This document shows positions 27,547-35,608 of a stretch of DNA of 64,000 nucleotides, in pieces. Under the pieces are notes generated by a model. It did not search any database. It was not told the DNA's origin and was given only the letters and a program-made list of their open reading frames with translations. The stretch comes from Benzoatithermus flavus. GTDB taxonomy: Bacteria > Pseudomonadota > Alphaproteobacteria > Geminicoccales > Geminicoccaceae. The stretch covers positions 1 through 64,000 of the forward strand of contig NZ_JBBLZC010000009.1 of NCBI RefSeq assembly GCF_037908215.1. The letters are read 5' to 3'. Each line of letters starts with the position of its first letter. Within the stretch, counting starts at the first letter, position 1. A program made the translations under genes and the position numbers.

Positions 27547-28962
27547 ATGAGCCAGATCCTTACCCCCGACCTCTGCGTCATCGGTGCCGGCTCCGGCGGG
27601 CTCAGCGTCGCCGCGGGCGCGGTGCAGATGGGCGCTTCGGTCGTGCTCGTCGAGCGGCACCGCATGGGCGGAGACTGCCTGAACTACGGCTGCGTGCCAT
27701 CGAAGAGCCTGCTCGCGGCGGCGGCCGCGGCCGAGGCCATGCGGCAGAGCGGCTCCTTCGGCGTCCGCCCGGTCGAGCCCGGGATCGACTTCGCGGCCGT
27801 GCGCCGGCACGTGCGGGACGTGATCGCCGGCATAGCACCGCACGACAGCATCGAGCGCTTCACAGGACTGGGCGTCACCGTGCTGTTGGATCATGCCCGC
27901 TTCACCGGCCCCGACCAGGTCATCGCCGGCGGGCGACGCATCCGGGCACGCCGCTTCGTCGTGGCCACCGGCAGCCGGCCCGCGATCCCGCCGATACCAG
28001 GCCTCGCCGAGATACCCCATCTTACCAACGAGAACGTGTTCGACCTCGCGGCGCCGCCCCGGCATCTGCTCGTGCTCGGCGGCGGGCCGATCGGCTGCGA
28101 GCTGGCGCAGGCCTTCCGGCGGCTCGGCAGCGAGGTCACCGTGATCGATCTCGGCCCCATCCTGCCGAAGGACGATCCCGAGCTGACGGCCGTGGTCCGT
28201 GAACGCCTGCTGGCGGAAGGAGTCCGCCTGCACGAGCGCGTCCGGGTCGTGGGCGCCGAGCCGGGACCTGCGCTCGTCGTCGAGAGCGCTGCCGGCCGAC
28301 GGCGACTCGACGGCTCGCACCTTTTGGTCGCGGTGGGGCGAACGCCCGTGATCGAGGATCTCGGCCTCGAGGCTGCGGGCATCGCCTTCGATCGCAAAGG
28401 CATCAAGGTAGACAGCCGCCTGCGGACCACCAACGCCCGCGTGTTCGCGATCGGCGACGTGGCGGGTGGGCCGCAGTTCACCCACCTCGCGAACCACCAC
28501 GCCTCGGTCGTGGTGAAGAACGCCCTGTTCCGCCTGCCGGCCAGGGCGACCTCGGCCGCCATTCCTCGGGTGACCTATACCGATCCCGAGCTCGCCGTCG
28601 TGGGCACGAGCGAGGCGGAGGCGAAGGAGCAGGGACTCGCCCACGAGGTCTTGCGCGCGCCTTTCGCCGACAACGACCGCGCGCGTGCCGAACGCCGGAC
28701 CGAAGGCCTCGTCAAGCTCGTGGTCGGCAAGCGCGGCCGGGTGCTCGGAGCCGGCATCGTCGGCGCTCATGCCGGCGAGCTGATCCTGCCCTGGGTGCTC
28801 GCGCTCGACCGCCGTCTGCCGCTCAGCGCCGTGGCCGGCGTCGTGACGCCCTATCCCACCCTGTCCGAGGCGAGCAAGCGTGCCGCGGCGAGCTGGTACG
28901 CGCCGCGGCTGTTCGGTGGCGGCACGCGCCGGCTCGTCCGCCTGCTCGCGAGGCTGGGATGA
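27547..28962 (+). CDS. FAD-dependent pyridine nucleotide-disulfide oxidoreductase (MerA/Lpd-like)
   Basis: 471 aa with the glutathione-reductase fold. FAD motif: LCVIGAGSGGLSVAAGAVQM. The redox disulfide is in GGDCLNYGCVPSKSLL. The NAD(P) motif is LVLGGGPIGCELAQAFRRLG, with AIGDVAGGPQFTH for the second FAD contact. At the C-terminal position where dihydrolipoamide dehydrogenase has the catalytic HPTLSE, this protein reads YPTLSE, so it is not a standard Lpd; MerA also has Tyr there, but the MerA-specific C-terminal cysteine pair is absent. The TVP38 gene overlaps its stop as ATGA. Function: a disulfide, quinone or metal reductase, unresolved. Confidence 0.85.
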   Translation: MSQILTPDLCVIGAGSGGLSVAAGAVQMGASVVLVERHRMGGDCLNYGCVPSKSLLAAAAAAEAMRQSGSFGVRPVEPGIDFAAVRRHVRDVIAGIAPHDSIERFTGLGVTVLLDHARFTGPDQVIAGGRRIRARRFVVATGSRPAIPPIPGLAEIPHLTNENVFDLAAPPRHLLVLGGGPIGCELAQAFRRLGSEVTVIDLGPILPKDDPELTAVVRERLLAEGVRLHERVRVVGAEPGPALVVESAAGRRRLDGSHLLVAVGRTPVIEDLGLEAAGIAFDRKGIKVDSRLRTTNARVFAIGDVAGGPQFTHLANHHASVVVKNALFRLPARATSAAIPRVTYTDPELAVVGTSEAEAKEQGLAHEVLRAPFADNDRARAERRTEGLVKLVVGKRGRVLGAGIVGAHAGELILPWVLALDRRLPLSAVAGVVTPYPTLSEASKRAAASWYAPRLFGGGTRRLVRLLARLG

Positions 28963-29708
28963 GGCCCTGCTCCAAGGCCGACCGGACCGGGCGGGCATCC
29001 CGGCGGCGCTGGCTGCCGCTCCTTCTCCTGCTGCTGGCGGCGGTCGCAGCCTACGGCTCGGGCCTCCACCGCCATCTCGGCCTCGCCACGCTCCGGGCGG
29101 AGCAGGACGTGCTGCAGGCGTTCGTGGCCGACCATCCGGTCCTGGCGCCCCTGACCTACGTGCTGGCCTATGCCGCGGCCGTGGCGGTCTCGCTGCCGGG
29201 AGCGGTGTTCCTGACGCTCGCCGGCGGCTTCCTGTTCGGCACCTGGCTCGGCGGGCTGCTCACGGTCGCAGGCGCCACCGCAGGTGCCGTCGCCGTGTTC
29301 CTGATCGCCCGGACGGCGCTGGGCTCCGCCCTGCAGGACCGGGCCGGTCCTTGGCTGCAGCGCATGGAGGCGGGCTTCCGGGCCGATGCGCTCAGCTATC
29401 TCCTCGTGCTGCGGCTGGTGCCTTTGTTCCCGTTCTGGCTCGTCAACCTGGTGCCGGCGCTGCTCGGCGTGCCGCTTCGCACCTACACGCTCGCGACCTT
29501 CCTCGGCATCGTGCCGGGAAGCCTCGTCTACGCCAGCGTCGGCGCGGGGCTCGGGACGGTGCTCGATCGCGGCGAGGAGCCCGATCTCGGCCTGATCCTG
29601 GAGCCGCACGTCCTCCTGCCGCTCCTGGGCCTGGCTGGGCTGGCGCTCCTGCCCGCCCTCCATCGCCACTGGATGGCGAGGCGGGCTGCTGCGGCTCAGG
29701 ACGGCTGA
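28959..29708 (+). CDS. TVP38/TMEM64 (DedA-like SNARE-associated) membrane protein
   Basis: 249-aa membrane protein with about five hydrophobic helices. The family core is LPGAVFLTLAGGFLFGTWLG followed by the VAGATAGAVAVFLIAR helix, and the second half has LLVLRLVPLFPFWLVNLVPA. DedA/TVP38 proteins are linked to lipid or membrane transport; the biochemical role here is unknown. Its start overlaps the oxidoreductase stop (ATGA), so the two are translationally coupled, an association also seen elsewhere as TVP38 next to or fused with such oxidoreductases. Its 3' end overlaps accA by 13 bases, convergent. Confidence 0.88.
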   Translation: MRPCSKADRTGRASRRRWLPLLLLLLAAVAAYGSGLHRHLGLATLRAEQDVLQAFVADHPVLAPLTYVLAYAAAVAVSLPGAVFLTLAGGFLFGTWLGGLLTVAGATAGAVAVFLIARTALGSALQDRAGPWLQRMEAGFRADALSYLLVLRLVPLFPFWLVNLVPALLGVPLRTYTLATFLGIVPGSLVYASVGAGLGTVLDRGEEPDLGLILEPHVLLPLLGLAGLALLPALHRHWMARRAAAAQDG

Positions 29709-30670
29709 GCCGTCTTCGCGTCGGTCGCCTGGCCCATGCGCAGGAACTTCTCGCGCCGCGCCTTCTTGAGCTCCGCGCCCGAGAGCCGGATCAGCGGCCG
29801 GAGATGCTGCTCGATCGCATCGCCCACGGCGGCGATGGTCGTGGCCCGGCCGCGATGCGCTCCGCCCAGAGGTTCGGGGATCACCTGATCGACCAGCTTG
29901 TGCTGGAGCAGATCCTGCGCCGTGAGGCGGAGCGCTTCGGCTGCGGTCGGCGCCTGATCGGCGCTGCGCCACAGGATCGCGGCGCAACCCTCGGGCGAGA
30001 TCACGGAATAGATGGAGTGCTCGAGCATCAGGATACGGTCGGCGGCGGCGAGCGCGATGGCGCCACCCGAGCCGCCCTCGCCCACGACCGTGGCGATCAG
30101 CGGCACCTCGAGGTCGAGGCAGGTCTCGATCGCGCGCGCGATCGCCTCGGCCTGGCCGCGCTCCTCGGCATCCACGCCGGGGTGCGCTCCCGGCGTGTCG
30201 ACGAAGGTGAGCACCGGCAGGCGGAAGCGCTCGGCCATGCGCATCAGGCGCACGGCCTTGCGGTAACCCTCGGGCCGCGCCATGCCGAAATTGTGCCGCA
30301 CGCGATCCTCGGTGTCGGCGCCCTTCTCGTGGCCCATCACGACGACGGAAAGCCCGCGGAACCGGCCGAGCCCGCCCACGATCGCCCGATCCTCGGCATA
30401 GAGCCGGTCGCCGGCCAAGGGTGTGAACTCCTCGATCAGCCCCTCGACGTAGTCGACGAAGTGCGGCCGGTCGGCGTGGCGCGCCACCTGGGTCTTCTGC
30501 CAGGCCGTGAGCTTGGCGTAGGTCTGCGAAAGAAGCTTCGCTGCCCGCCCTTCGAGCTTCGCGATCTCCTCGTTGAGGTCGAGCTCGCTGCCGTCAGCGA
30601 GCGAGCGCAGCTCCTTGACCTTGCCCTCTAGCTCGAGGATCGGCTTTTCGAAGTCGAGAAGCGTGCTCAT
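29696..30670 (-). CDS. accA: acetyl-CoA carboxylase carboxyltransferase alpha subunit
   Basis: 324 aa, standard AccA length. It forms the carboxyltransferase with AccD and makes malonyl-CoA for fatty acid synthesis. It opens LDFEKPILELEGKVKELRSL. Crotonase-fold motifs include GHEKGADTEDRVRHNFGMA, FVDTPGAHPGVDAEERGQAE and GEGGSGGAIALAAADRILML. ATG 30670 gives the usual N-terminus. In many alphaproteobacteria accA sits beside xerD; here about 5 kb of other genes separates them. Confidence 0.97.
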   Translation of the reverse strand: MSTLLDFEKPILELEGKVKELRSLADGSELDLNEEIAKLEGRAAKLLSQTYAKLTAWQKTQVARHADRPHFVDYVEGLIEEFTPLAGDRLYAEDRAIVGGLGRFRGLSVVVMGHEKGADTEDRVRHNFGMARPEGYRKAVRLMRMAERFRLPVLTFVDTPGAHPGVDAEERGQAEAIARAIETCLDLEVPLIATVVGEGGSGGAIALAAADRILMLEHSIYSVISPEGCAAILWRSADQAPTAAEALRLTAQDLLQHKLVDQVIPEPLGGAHRGRATTIAAVGDAIEQHLRPLIRLSGAELKKARREKFLRMGQATDAKTAQPS

Positions 30671-30762
30671 TCGGCCTTCACTGCTGAATCCGCGAATTCC
30701 GGCGGGATGTGGCCCCCGTCTCGGGACTTGTCAATTCCGTACGAGGCCGCAGCTCGGGCTCC

Positions 30763-33330
30763 CTACCCGAGGGAGCGGGTCATCGTCGCGGACGAGAGCG
30801 CCTGCAAGGTGGCGGCGAGCAGCTCCGGCAGATCGGGAGCCTGCGGCAGATCCGCCTCGGGATCCTTGGCCACGCACTCGATCGCGGCCGCGCGGGCGCT
30901 CAAGGCGCTGGCGCCGATGGCGGCGGCCAGGCCCTTGAGCGCATGAGCCGCCGTGCGCAAGGCGGGGCGGTCGGCCTTCTCCAGGGCCTGGCGGCAGGTT
31001 TCCGTCACCTGTGTCAGATCCTGGCATGCGGCCGCGATCAGCGTGTCCACGATCTCGTCACCGACCTCCGCCCGCAGGCGGTCGACATGCTCCCGATCGA
31101 GCACGGGGCGCGCGCTCTCGGGCTCGGCCGATGCCGCCGCCATGCCGATCGACGCACCGGTCAGGGCTTCGGCCAGAGCGGCCCGGAGCCCACCGAACAC
31201 GATCGGCTTGAGCAGGCAGCCGTTCATCCCGGCGGCACGGAACCGCTCGGCGTCTCCGGCTCCGGCGCTGGCGGTGAGGGCAATGATCGGGACGGTCGTT
31301 CCCTCGGCCCGTAGCCGCCTGGTCGCCTCGATGCCGTCCATGACCGGCATCGAGATGTCCATCAGGATCACGTCGAAGCGCTGCCGGGCAGCGGCGTCGA
31401 TCGCCTCTGCTCCGTTGCCGGCGAGCTGCGTGCGGCAGCCCAGCCTGTCCAGGAACGCGCGGGCGACGAGCTGGTTCGTGGCGTTGTCCTCGACCAGCAG
31501 GACGGAAGGGGCCCGCCCGTCGACCGTCACGAGCGGACCCGGCTCGACCGGCTCCGCCACCACGTCCGGCGCGGCGGCCTCGGGTAGCGGCAGGTCGAAC
31601 CAGAACGTGCTGCCCTCGCCCGGCCGGCTCGCGAAGCCGACCTCGCCGCCCATCATCTCGGCCAGACGCTTGGTGATGGCGAGCCCGAGGCCGGTACCGC
31701 CGTAGCGACGCGCGGTCGAGGCGTCGAGCTGACGGAAATCCTGGAACAGATCGGCCGTGCGCGCCGCCGGAATGCCCATGCCGGTGTCGCTCACCGAGAA
31801 GCGCAGCATGCGACCCGCCCCGGTCCCGGGCCTGCAGACGACGGCCAGGGTCACCCGTCCGGCTTCGGTGAACTTCACCGCGTTGCTGACATAGTTCAGC
31901 AGCATCTGGCGGATCCGGCCGGCATCGCCCCTGACGAAGGCCGGGACGTCAGGCGCCTGCTCGACACGGAACTCGAGGCCCTTGGCGCGGGTCGGCACGG
32001 CCCACAGGTCGGCAACCCCGGCCACGAGCTCGGCCGGAGAGAAGACGACGGGCTCGAGCTGGAGCTGGCCCGCCTCGATCTTGGAGAAGTCGAGAATGTC
32101 GTTGAGGATGGCGAGGAGCGCATCCGCGCTGCTGCGAGCGGTCTCGACGAGACGCCGCTGCCCGGGCTCGAGCGGACCGTCCGCGAGCAGCTCGAGCACG
32201 CCCAGGACCCCGTTCATGGGTGTTCGGATCTCGTGGCTCATCATGGCGAGGAAGCGGGACTTGGCCTCGCTCGCCGCCTGCGCCGCCTTGGCCAGGGTCC
32301 GCATCTCCGCCGCCTGCTGCTCGAGCAGCACCTTGGTCCGGGTGAGTTCGCACTCACGCTGCTTCAGCTCGGTGATGTCGGCCCGGATACAGACGAAGCT
32401 GCCGTCGTCGGTGGCGCGATCGGATACCAGCACCCAGCGACCGTCCTCGAGCCGGTTCTCGGTCGGAGCGGACTCGCCGCGTCTCTGCGCGGCGAGCGGA
32501 TCGATCTCGGCGAGCAGGCCGCCAGGGCGGATCAGCGCCGCACGTGCCGGGTAGAGCGCCCGGTAGCGGTCGTTGCACAGGATCAGGCGGTCTTCGGCGT
32601 CGTAGAGCGCAAAACCTTCGTTGATGCTCTCGACCGCCTGGCGGAGCTGGAAGCGCGAGAGCTCGGCGTCGGTGCGCGCCGCCTCGGCGACGTCGAACAG
32701 ACGGTGCATCTGCCGGGTCGAGCGCACCGAACCCACCACCACCAGCACCGCCGCCGTAAGGAACAGACCTACAAAGAGGAGGACGTGCCGCGTGACCTGC
32801 TGGTGCAGACCGCGCAATTCCTCGCCCCGCTCCATGTCGCGGCGCAGATCCTGAAGAGTCATCTCGCGGAACCGGCCGAGAAACGGCTTGAACCGATCGT
32901 GCAGCGCATGCGCCTCGATCAGATCGCCGGGACGCAGCCTGTCGAGGATGGAGTCGGTGGCTTCCAAAAGGGCCTGTAACTCGTCCACGAGCTGCCGGTA
33001 GTCCGGCCGATTTGCGATGGCCACGGCGAGGTTGCCGGCCCGGTAGAGGTCGATGCGGCTCCAAAGCACCTCGAAGCGTTCCCGGAGCTCGTCGGCATTG
33101 CCCGTCTTCTCGTCGCTGCCGAAGCGCAGTAGCGCGTCGAGGAAGCGGGCGATCTCGACCTCGACCTGGGCGGAATGCCAGACCGAAGCCTCCGGGAGCC
33201 GGACGTCCATCCGCTTCTGGAGATCCTCGTAGCGCAGAATCGAGGCGACCAGGAGTCCGGCCATCGCCAAGACGAGAGCGAAGAGGCCAACCGCCCAGGC
33301 GGTCGCCGAGCGGCGCAGACGGCCGATCAT
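30763..33330 (-). CDS. hybrid sensor histidine kinase with PAS, receiver and HPt domains
   Basis: 855-aa membrane kinase. There are two membrane helices (about residues 12-33 and 185-202) around a helical periplasmic sensor. Then come a PAS-like domain (about 225-325), a coiled coil, HisKA with the phospho-His in MMSHEIRTPMNGVLGVLELL (about 365) and HATPase with NAVKFTEAG, DTGMGIP and GGTGLGL. The receiver domain has the acceptor Asp in VILMDISMPVMDGIEATRRL (about 660), and the C-terminal HPt has AAHALKGLAAAIGA (about 797). This is the BarA/TorS-type phosphorelay. ATG 33330 overlaps the upstream gene's stop (ATGA), so the periplasmic partner is probably its sensory co-factor. No response regulator is adjacent. 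Confidence 0.93.
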   Translation of the reverse strand: MIGRLRRSATAWAVGLFALVLAMAGLLVASILRYEDLQKRMDVRLPEASVWHSAQVEVEIARFLDALLRFGSDEKTGNADELRERFEVLWSRIDLYRAGNLAVAIANRPDYRQLVDELQALLEATDSILDRLRPGDLIEAHALHDRFKPFLGRFREMTLQDLRRDMERGEELRGLHQQVTRHVLLFVGLFLTAAVLVVVGSVRSTRQMHRLFDVAEAARTDAELSRFQLRQAVESINEGFALYDAEDRLILCNDRYRALYPARAALIRPGGLLAEIDPLAAQRRGESAPTENRLEDGRWVLVSDRATDDGSFVCIRADITELKQRECELTRTKVLLEQQAAEMRTLAKAAQAASEAKSRFLAMMSHEIRTPMNGVLGVLELLADGPLEPGQRRLVETARSSADALLAILNDILDFSKIEAGQLQLEPVVFSPAELVAGVADLWAVPTRAKGLEFRVEQAPDVPAFVRGDAGRIRQMLLNYVSNAVKFTEAGRVTLAVVCRPGTGAGRMLRFSVSDTGMGIPAARTADLFQDFRQLDASTARRYGGTGLGLAITKRLAEMMGGEVGFASRPGEGSTFWFDLPLPEAAAPDVVAEPVEPGPLVTVDGRAPSVLLVEDNATNQLVARAFLDRLGCRTQLAGNGAEAIDAAARQRFDVILMDISMPVMDGIEATRRLRAEGTTVPIIALTASAGAGDAERFRAAGMNGCLLKPIVFGGLRAALAEALTGASIGMAAASAEPESARPVLDREHVDRLRAEVGDEIVDTLIAAACQDLTQVTETCRQALEKADRPALRTAAHALKGLAAAIGASALSARAAAIECVAKDPEADLPQAPDLPELLAATLQALSSATMTRSLG

Positions 33331-33836
33331 CGCACCTCGATCGACCTCACCTGCCAGATCCACTTCTGGTCCTGCGACACCGACTGCAGCTCGGGATAGG
33401 CGTCGCGCGGCAGGACCACCCAGATCGGCCCGCGGTCACGCAGACGGAGCTGCTTGCCGTCCTGCTCCATGGCGAGCAGGATCGGGTAGCGGCGCATCTC
33501 GTCGGCGTCGAGATCGACGGCGTAGTCGTTGGCGGCGACCGCGTGCAGGACCTTGCCGGTGGCGCCGACCGCATCGAGGAGACGTGCGGCCAGCACGCCC
33601 CGGAAGGTCGGCACGCCGTCGGTCCAGGACGTGGAGGTCTTGAGCTCGGAGAGGCCCAGAGCCTCCAGCATCGCCCGATCGAACCGGGCGCCATCGGGAC
33701 CGTTGCGGTTGGTGATGGCTCCTGTGACCGTCAGCAGCACGGGTCCGGACGGTTCGGGCAGTGTTCCGGCCCGAGCCGTCTGGCCGGCGAGCAGGCACGA
33801 TGCCAGGACCAGCAACCCGGCGAGGCGTGTGATCAT
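33327..33836 (-). CDS. secreted molybdopterin-oxidoreductase-fold protein, probably cofactor-less sensor
   Basis: 169 aa with a signal peptide (MITRLAGLLVLASCLLAG, cleavage near TARAG). The mature part resembles the small SUOX/YedY-like molybdopterin-binding fold: LTVTGAITNRN near the start, VAANDYAVDLDADEMRRYPI in the middle and the ending WIWQVRSIEV. The mature chain has no cysteine, so the Mo-ligating residue of true enzymes is missing, suggesting a ligand- or protein-binding role. GGGGAA precedes ATG 33836. The stop overlaps the hybrid kinase start by four bases, strongly linking the two. Confidence 0.75.
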   Translation of the reverse strand: MITRLAGLLVLASCLLAGQTARAGTLPEPSGPVLLTVTGAITNRNGPDGARFDRAMLEALGLSELKTSTSWTDGVPTFRGVLAARLLDAVGATGKVLHAVAANDYAVDLDADEMRRYPILLAMEQDGKQLRLRDRGPIWVVLPRDAYPELQSVSQDQKWIWQVRSIEVR

Positions 33837-33999
33837 GGGCGTTCCCCGCGTGTCTCGTATTCTCGGCGGGCGCCGGGCACTGGCTCTGTCCGCTGGACGA
33901 AACGGTTGGCGCCCCCTTTTCACTCGGGAAAGCCAATAAACTATAGACCGTATTCCGGCAACTCGGATCAACTGCGACGTGTTTTCTCCTGAACGCCGG

Positions 34000-34437
34000 T
34001 CAGGGTAGCGATCTGAGGGCCTCCTCCACGGAGGAGTAGGGACGCAGGCGGCCGGCGATCCAGTCCTCGACCTGCTCCCACAGCCGCTCCTGATCGAGCG
34101 CTGCCACCACCCCGACCTCGCGGGCCGGCAGCCACGCCGAATCCGAGCCGTTGACGGCAGCCGGATCGCGATGGCGGACGGCGATCGACATGGTCCAGAC
34201 CAGCCGCTTGCGGCGGAACCAGCGCCGCTGGCACCAGCGCTGCGAGCGCAGCACCATCATGGTGGTGCCGCTCGCGGCGCTGATCACGTAGCCCTGCGGC
34301 TCGCCGCCGAGCGGCATGTACTCGACGAGTTCGACGGTGAGCCCGGACTCCCGCCAGCGCTCCGCGACGCTCATGGCATAGCGGAATGCCCGCGGATCGA
34401 ACTCCTCCGCGATCAACCGGCCTGCTCTGATGCGCAT
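34000..34437 (-). CDS. hypothetical protein
   Basis: 145 aa with no recognised family. It has normal codon bias and lacks signal peptide and membrane helices. It contains a basic, tryptophan-rich stretch (RSQRWCQRRWFRRKRLVWTM, about residues 64-83) that could contact nucleic acid or membrane, and it ends in an acidic helix. The stop is 163 bases upstream of the kinase sensor gene on the same strand, and it lies 187 bases downstream of the malyl-CoA lyase stop. Reality is moderately supported by composition only. Confidence 0.5.
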   Translation of the reverse strand: MRIRAGRLIAEEFDPRAFRYAMSVAERWRESGLTVELVEYMPLGGEPQGYVISAASGTTMMVLRSQRWCQRRWFRRKRLVWTMSIAVRHRDPAAVNGSDSAWLPAREVGVVAALDQERLWEQVEDWIAGRLRPYSSVEEALRSLP

Positions 34438-34624
34438 GGCTCCTTACGCGCGAGCGCGGACCTCCGACAACGTCGACAGATCCGCGTATGATGGACTCTT
34501 CGGCGCAGGATATAGCAAGCCGCCGCTCGCGGGCGAAGGCAATCATCGAGCGGACGCGCTGCAGGTGCTCGCGGTGTGGCCGATCGGAGGTGCAGCCGCT
34601 CTCCGACCGGCCCGATGCCCGCGA

Positions 34625-35608
34625 TCAGCCGCCCGCCTGGGCGATGCGGTCGGCCGTGGCGACGAGCGCTTCGGCCTGGCGGATCGAGGCGATGTCGATC
34701 AGCCGCCCGTCGAGGCTCACCGCACCCTTGCCCTCACGCTTGGCCTGCTCCATCGCCTGCAGGATACGGCGGGCGCGCTCGATCTCCTTCGCGGGCGGGG
34801 TGAACACCTCGTTGGCGAGAGCGATCTGCGAGGGATGGATCGCCCATTTGCCCTCGCACCCCAGCACGGCCGCACGCCGCGCCTGCGCGCGGTAGCCATC
34901 GGCATCGCCGAAGTCGCCGAAGGGGCCATCGACCGGCCGCAGCCCGTTGGCGCGTGCCGCCACCACCATGCGGGCGATGGCGTAGTGCCACATGTCGCCC
35001 CAGTGGACCTGGCGCGTGCCGTCCTCGGCCTTGTCGGTGAGCACGACGTAGTCCGGGTTCGGGCCACCGATCACGGTCGTGCGGGCACGGGTCGAGGCGG
35101 AATAGTCGGCGACGCCGAAATGGAGCGACTCGTTGCGCTTGCTGGCCTTCGCGATCTCGTGGATGTTGGCCATGCCGAGCGCCGTCTCGATGATCAGCTC
35201 GAAGCCGATCCGCTTCTTCCTGCCTTTGGCCTGCTCGATCTGGGTGACCAGCATGTCGACGGCATAGACGTCGGCAGCGGTGCCCACCTTCGGGATCATG
35301 ATGAGGTCGAGCCGGTCGCCGGCCTGCTCGAGCACGTCCACGACGTCGCGGTACATGTACTGGGTGTCGAGCCCGTTGATGCGAACCGACAGGGTCTTGC
35401 TGCCCCAGTCGATGTCGTTGATCGCCTGGATGACGTTCTTTCGGGCCTCGTCCTTCTTGTCGGGGGACACGGCGTCCTCGAGGTCGAGGAAGACCACGTC
35501 GACCGCAGACTTGGCCGCCTTCTCGAACAACTGCGGGCTCGAGCCGGGCACGGCGAGCTCGGAGCGGTTGAGGCGGGCCGGCGCCTGCTCGACGATGGTG
35601 AAGCTCAT
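34625..35608 (-). CDS. mcl1: L-malyl-CoA/beta-methylmalyl-CoA lyase
   Basis: 327-aa member of the CitE-like lyase family. It cleaves malyl-CoA to glyoxylate and acetyl-CoA, and in some bacteria beta-methylmalyl-CoA to glyoxylate and propionyl-CoA. Key features are LNRSELAVPGSSPQLFEKAA, VVFLDLEDAVSPDKKDEARK with the Mg-binding acid, LSVRINGLDTQYMYRD and GFELIIETALGMANI. The family C-terminus is WAIHPSQIALANEVF. The GGGAG before ATG 35608 is a good ribosome site that lies inside xerD; the xerD stop and this start overlap as ATGA. It fits the ethylmalonyl-CoA or serine-cycle-type glyoxylate metabolism; the partner enzymes are not in the window. Confidence 0.9.
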   Translation of the reverse strand: MSFTIVEQAPARLNRSELAVPGSSPQLFEKAAKSAVDVVFLDLEDAVSPDKKDEARKNVIQAINDIDWGSKTLSVRINGLDTQYMYRDVVDVLEQAGDRLDLIMIPKVGTAADVYAVDMLVTQIEQAKGRKKRIGFELIIETALGMANIHEIAKASKRNESLHFGVADYSASTRARTTVIGGPNPDYVVLTDKAEDGTRQVHWGDMWHYAIARMVVAARANGLRPVDGPFGDFGDADGYRAQARRAAVLGCEGKWAIHPSQIALANEVFTPPAKEIERARRILQAMEQAKREGKGAVSLDGRLIDIASIRQAEALVATADRIAQAGG

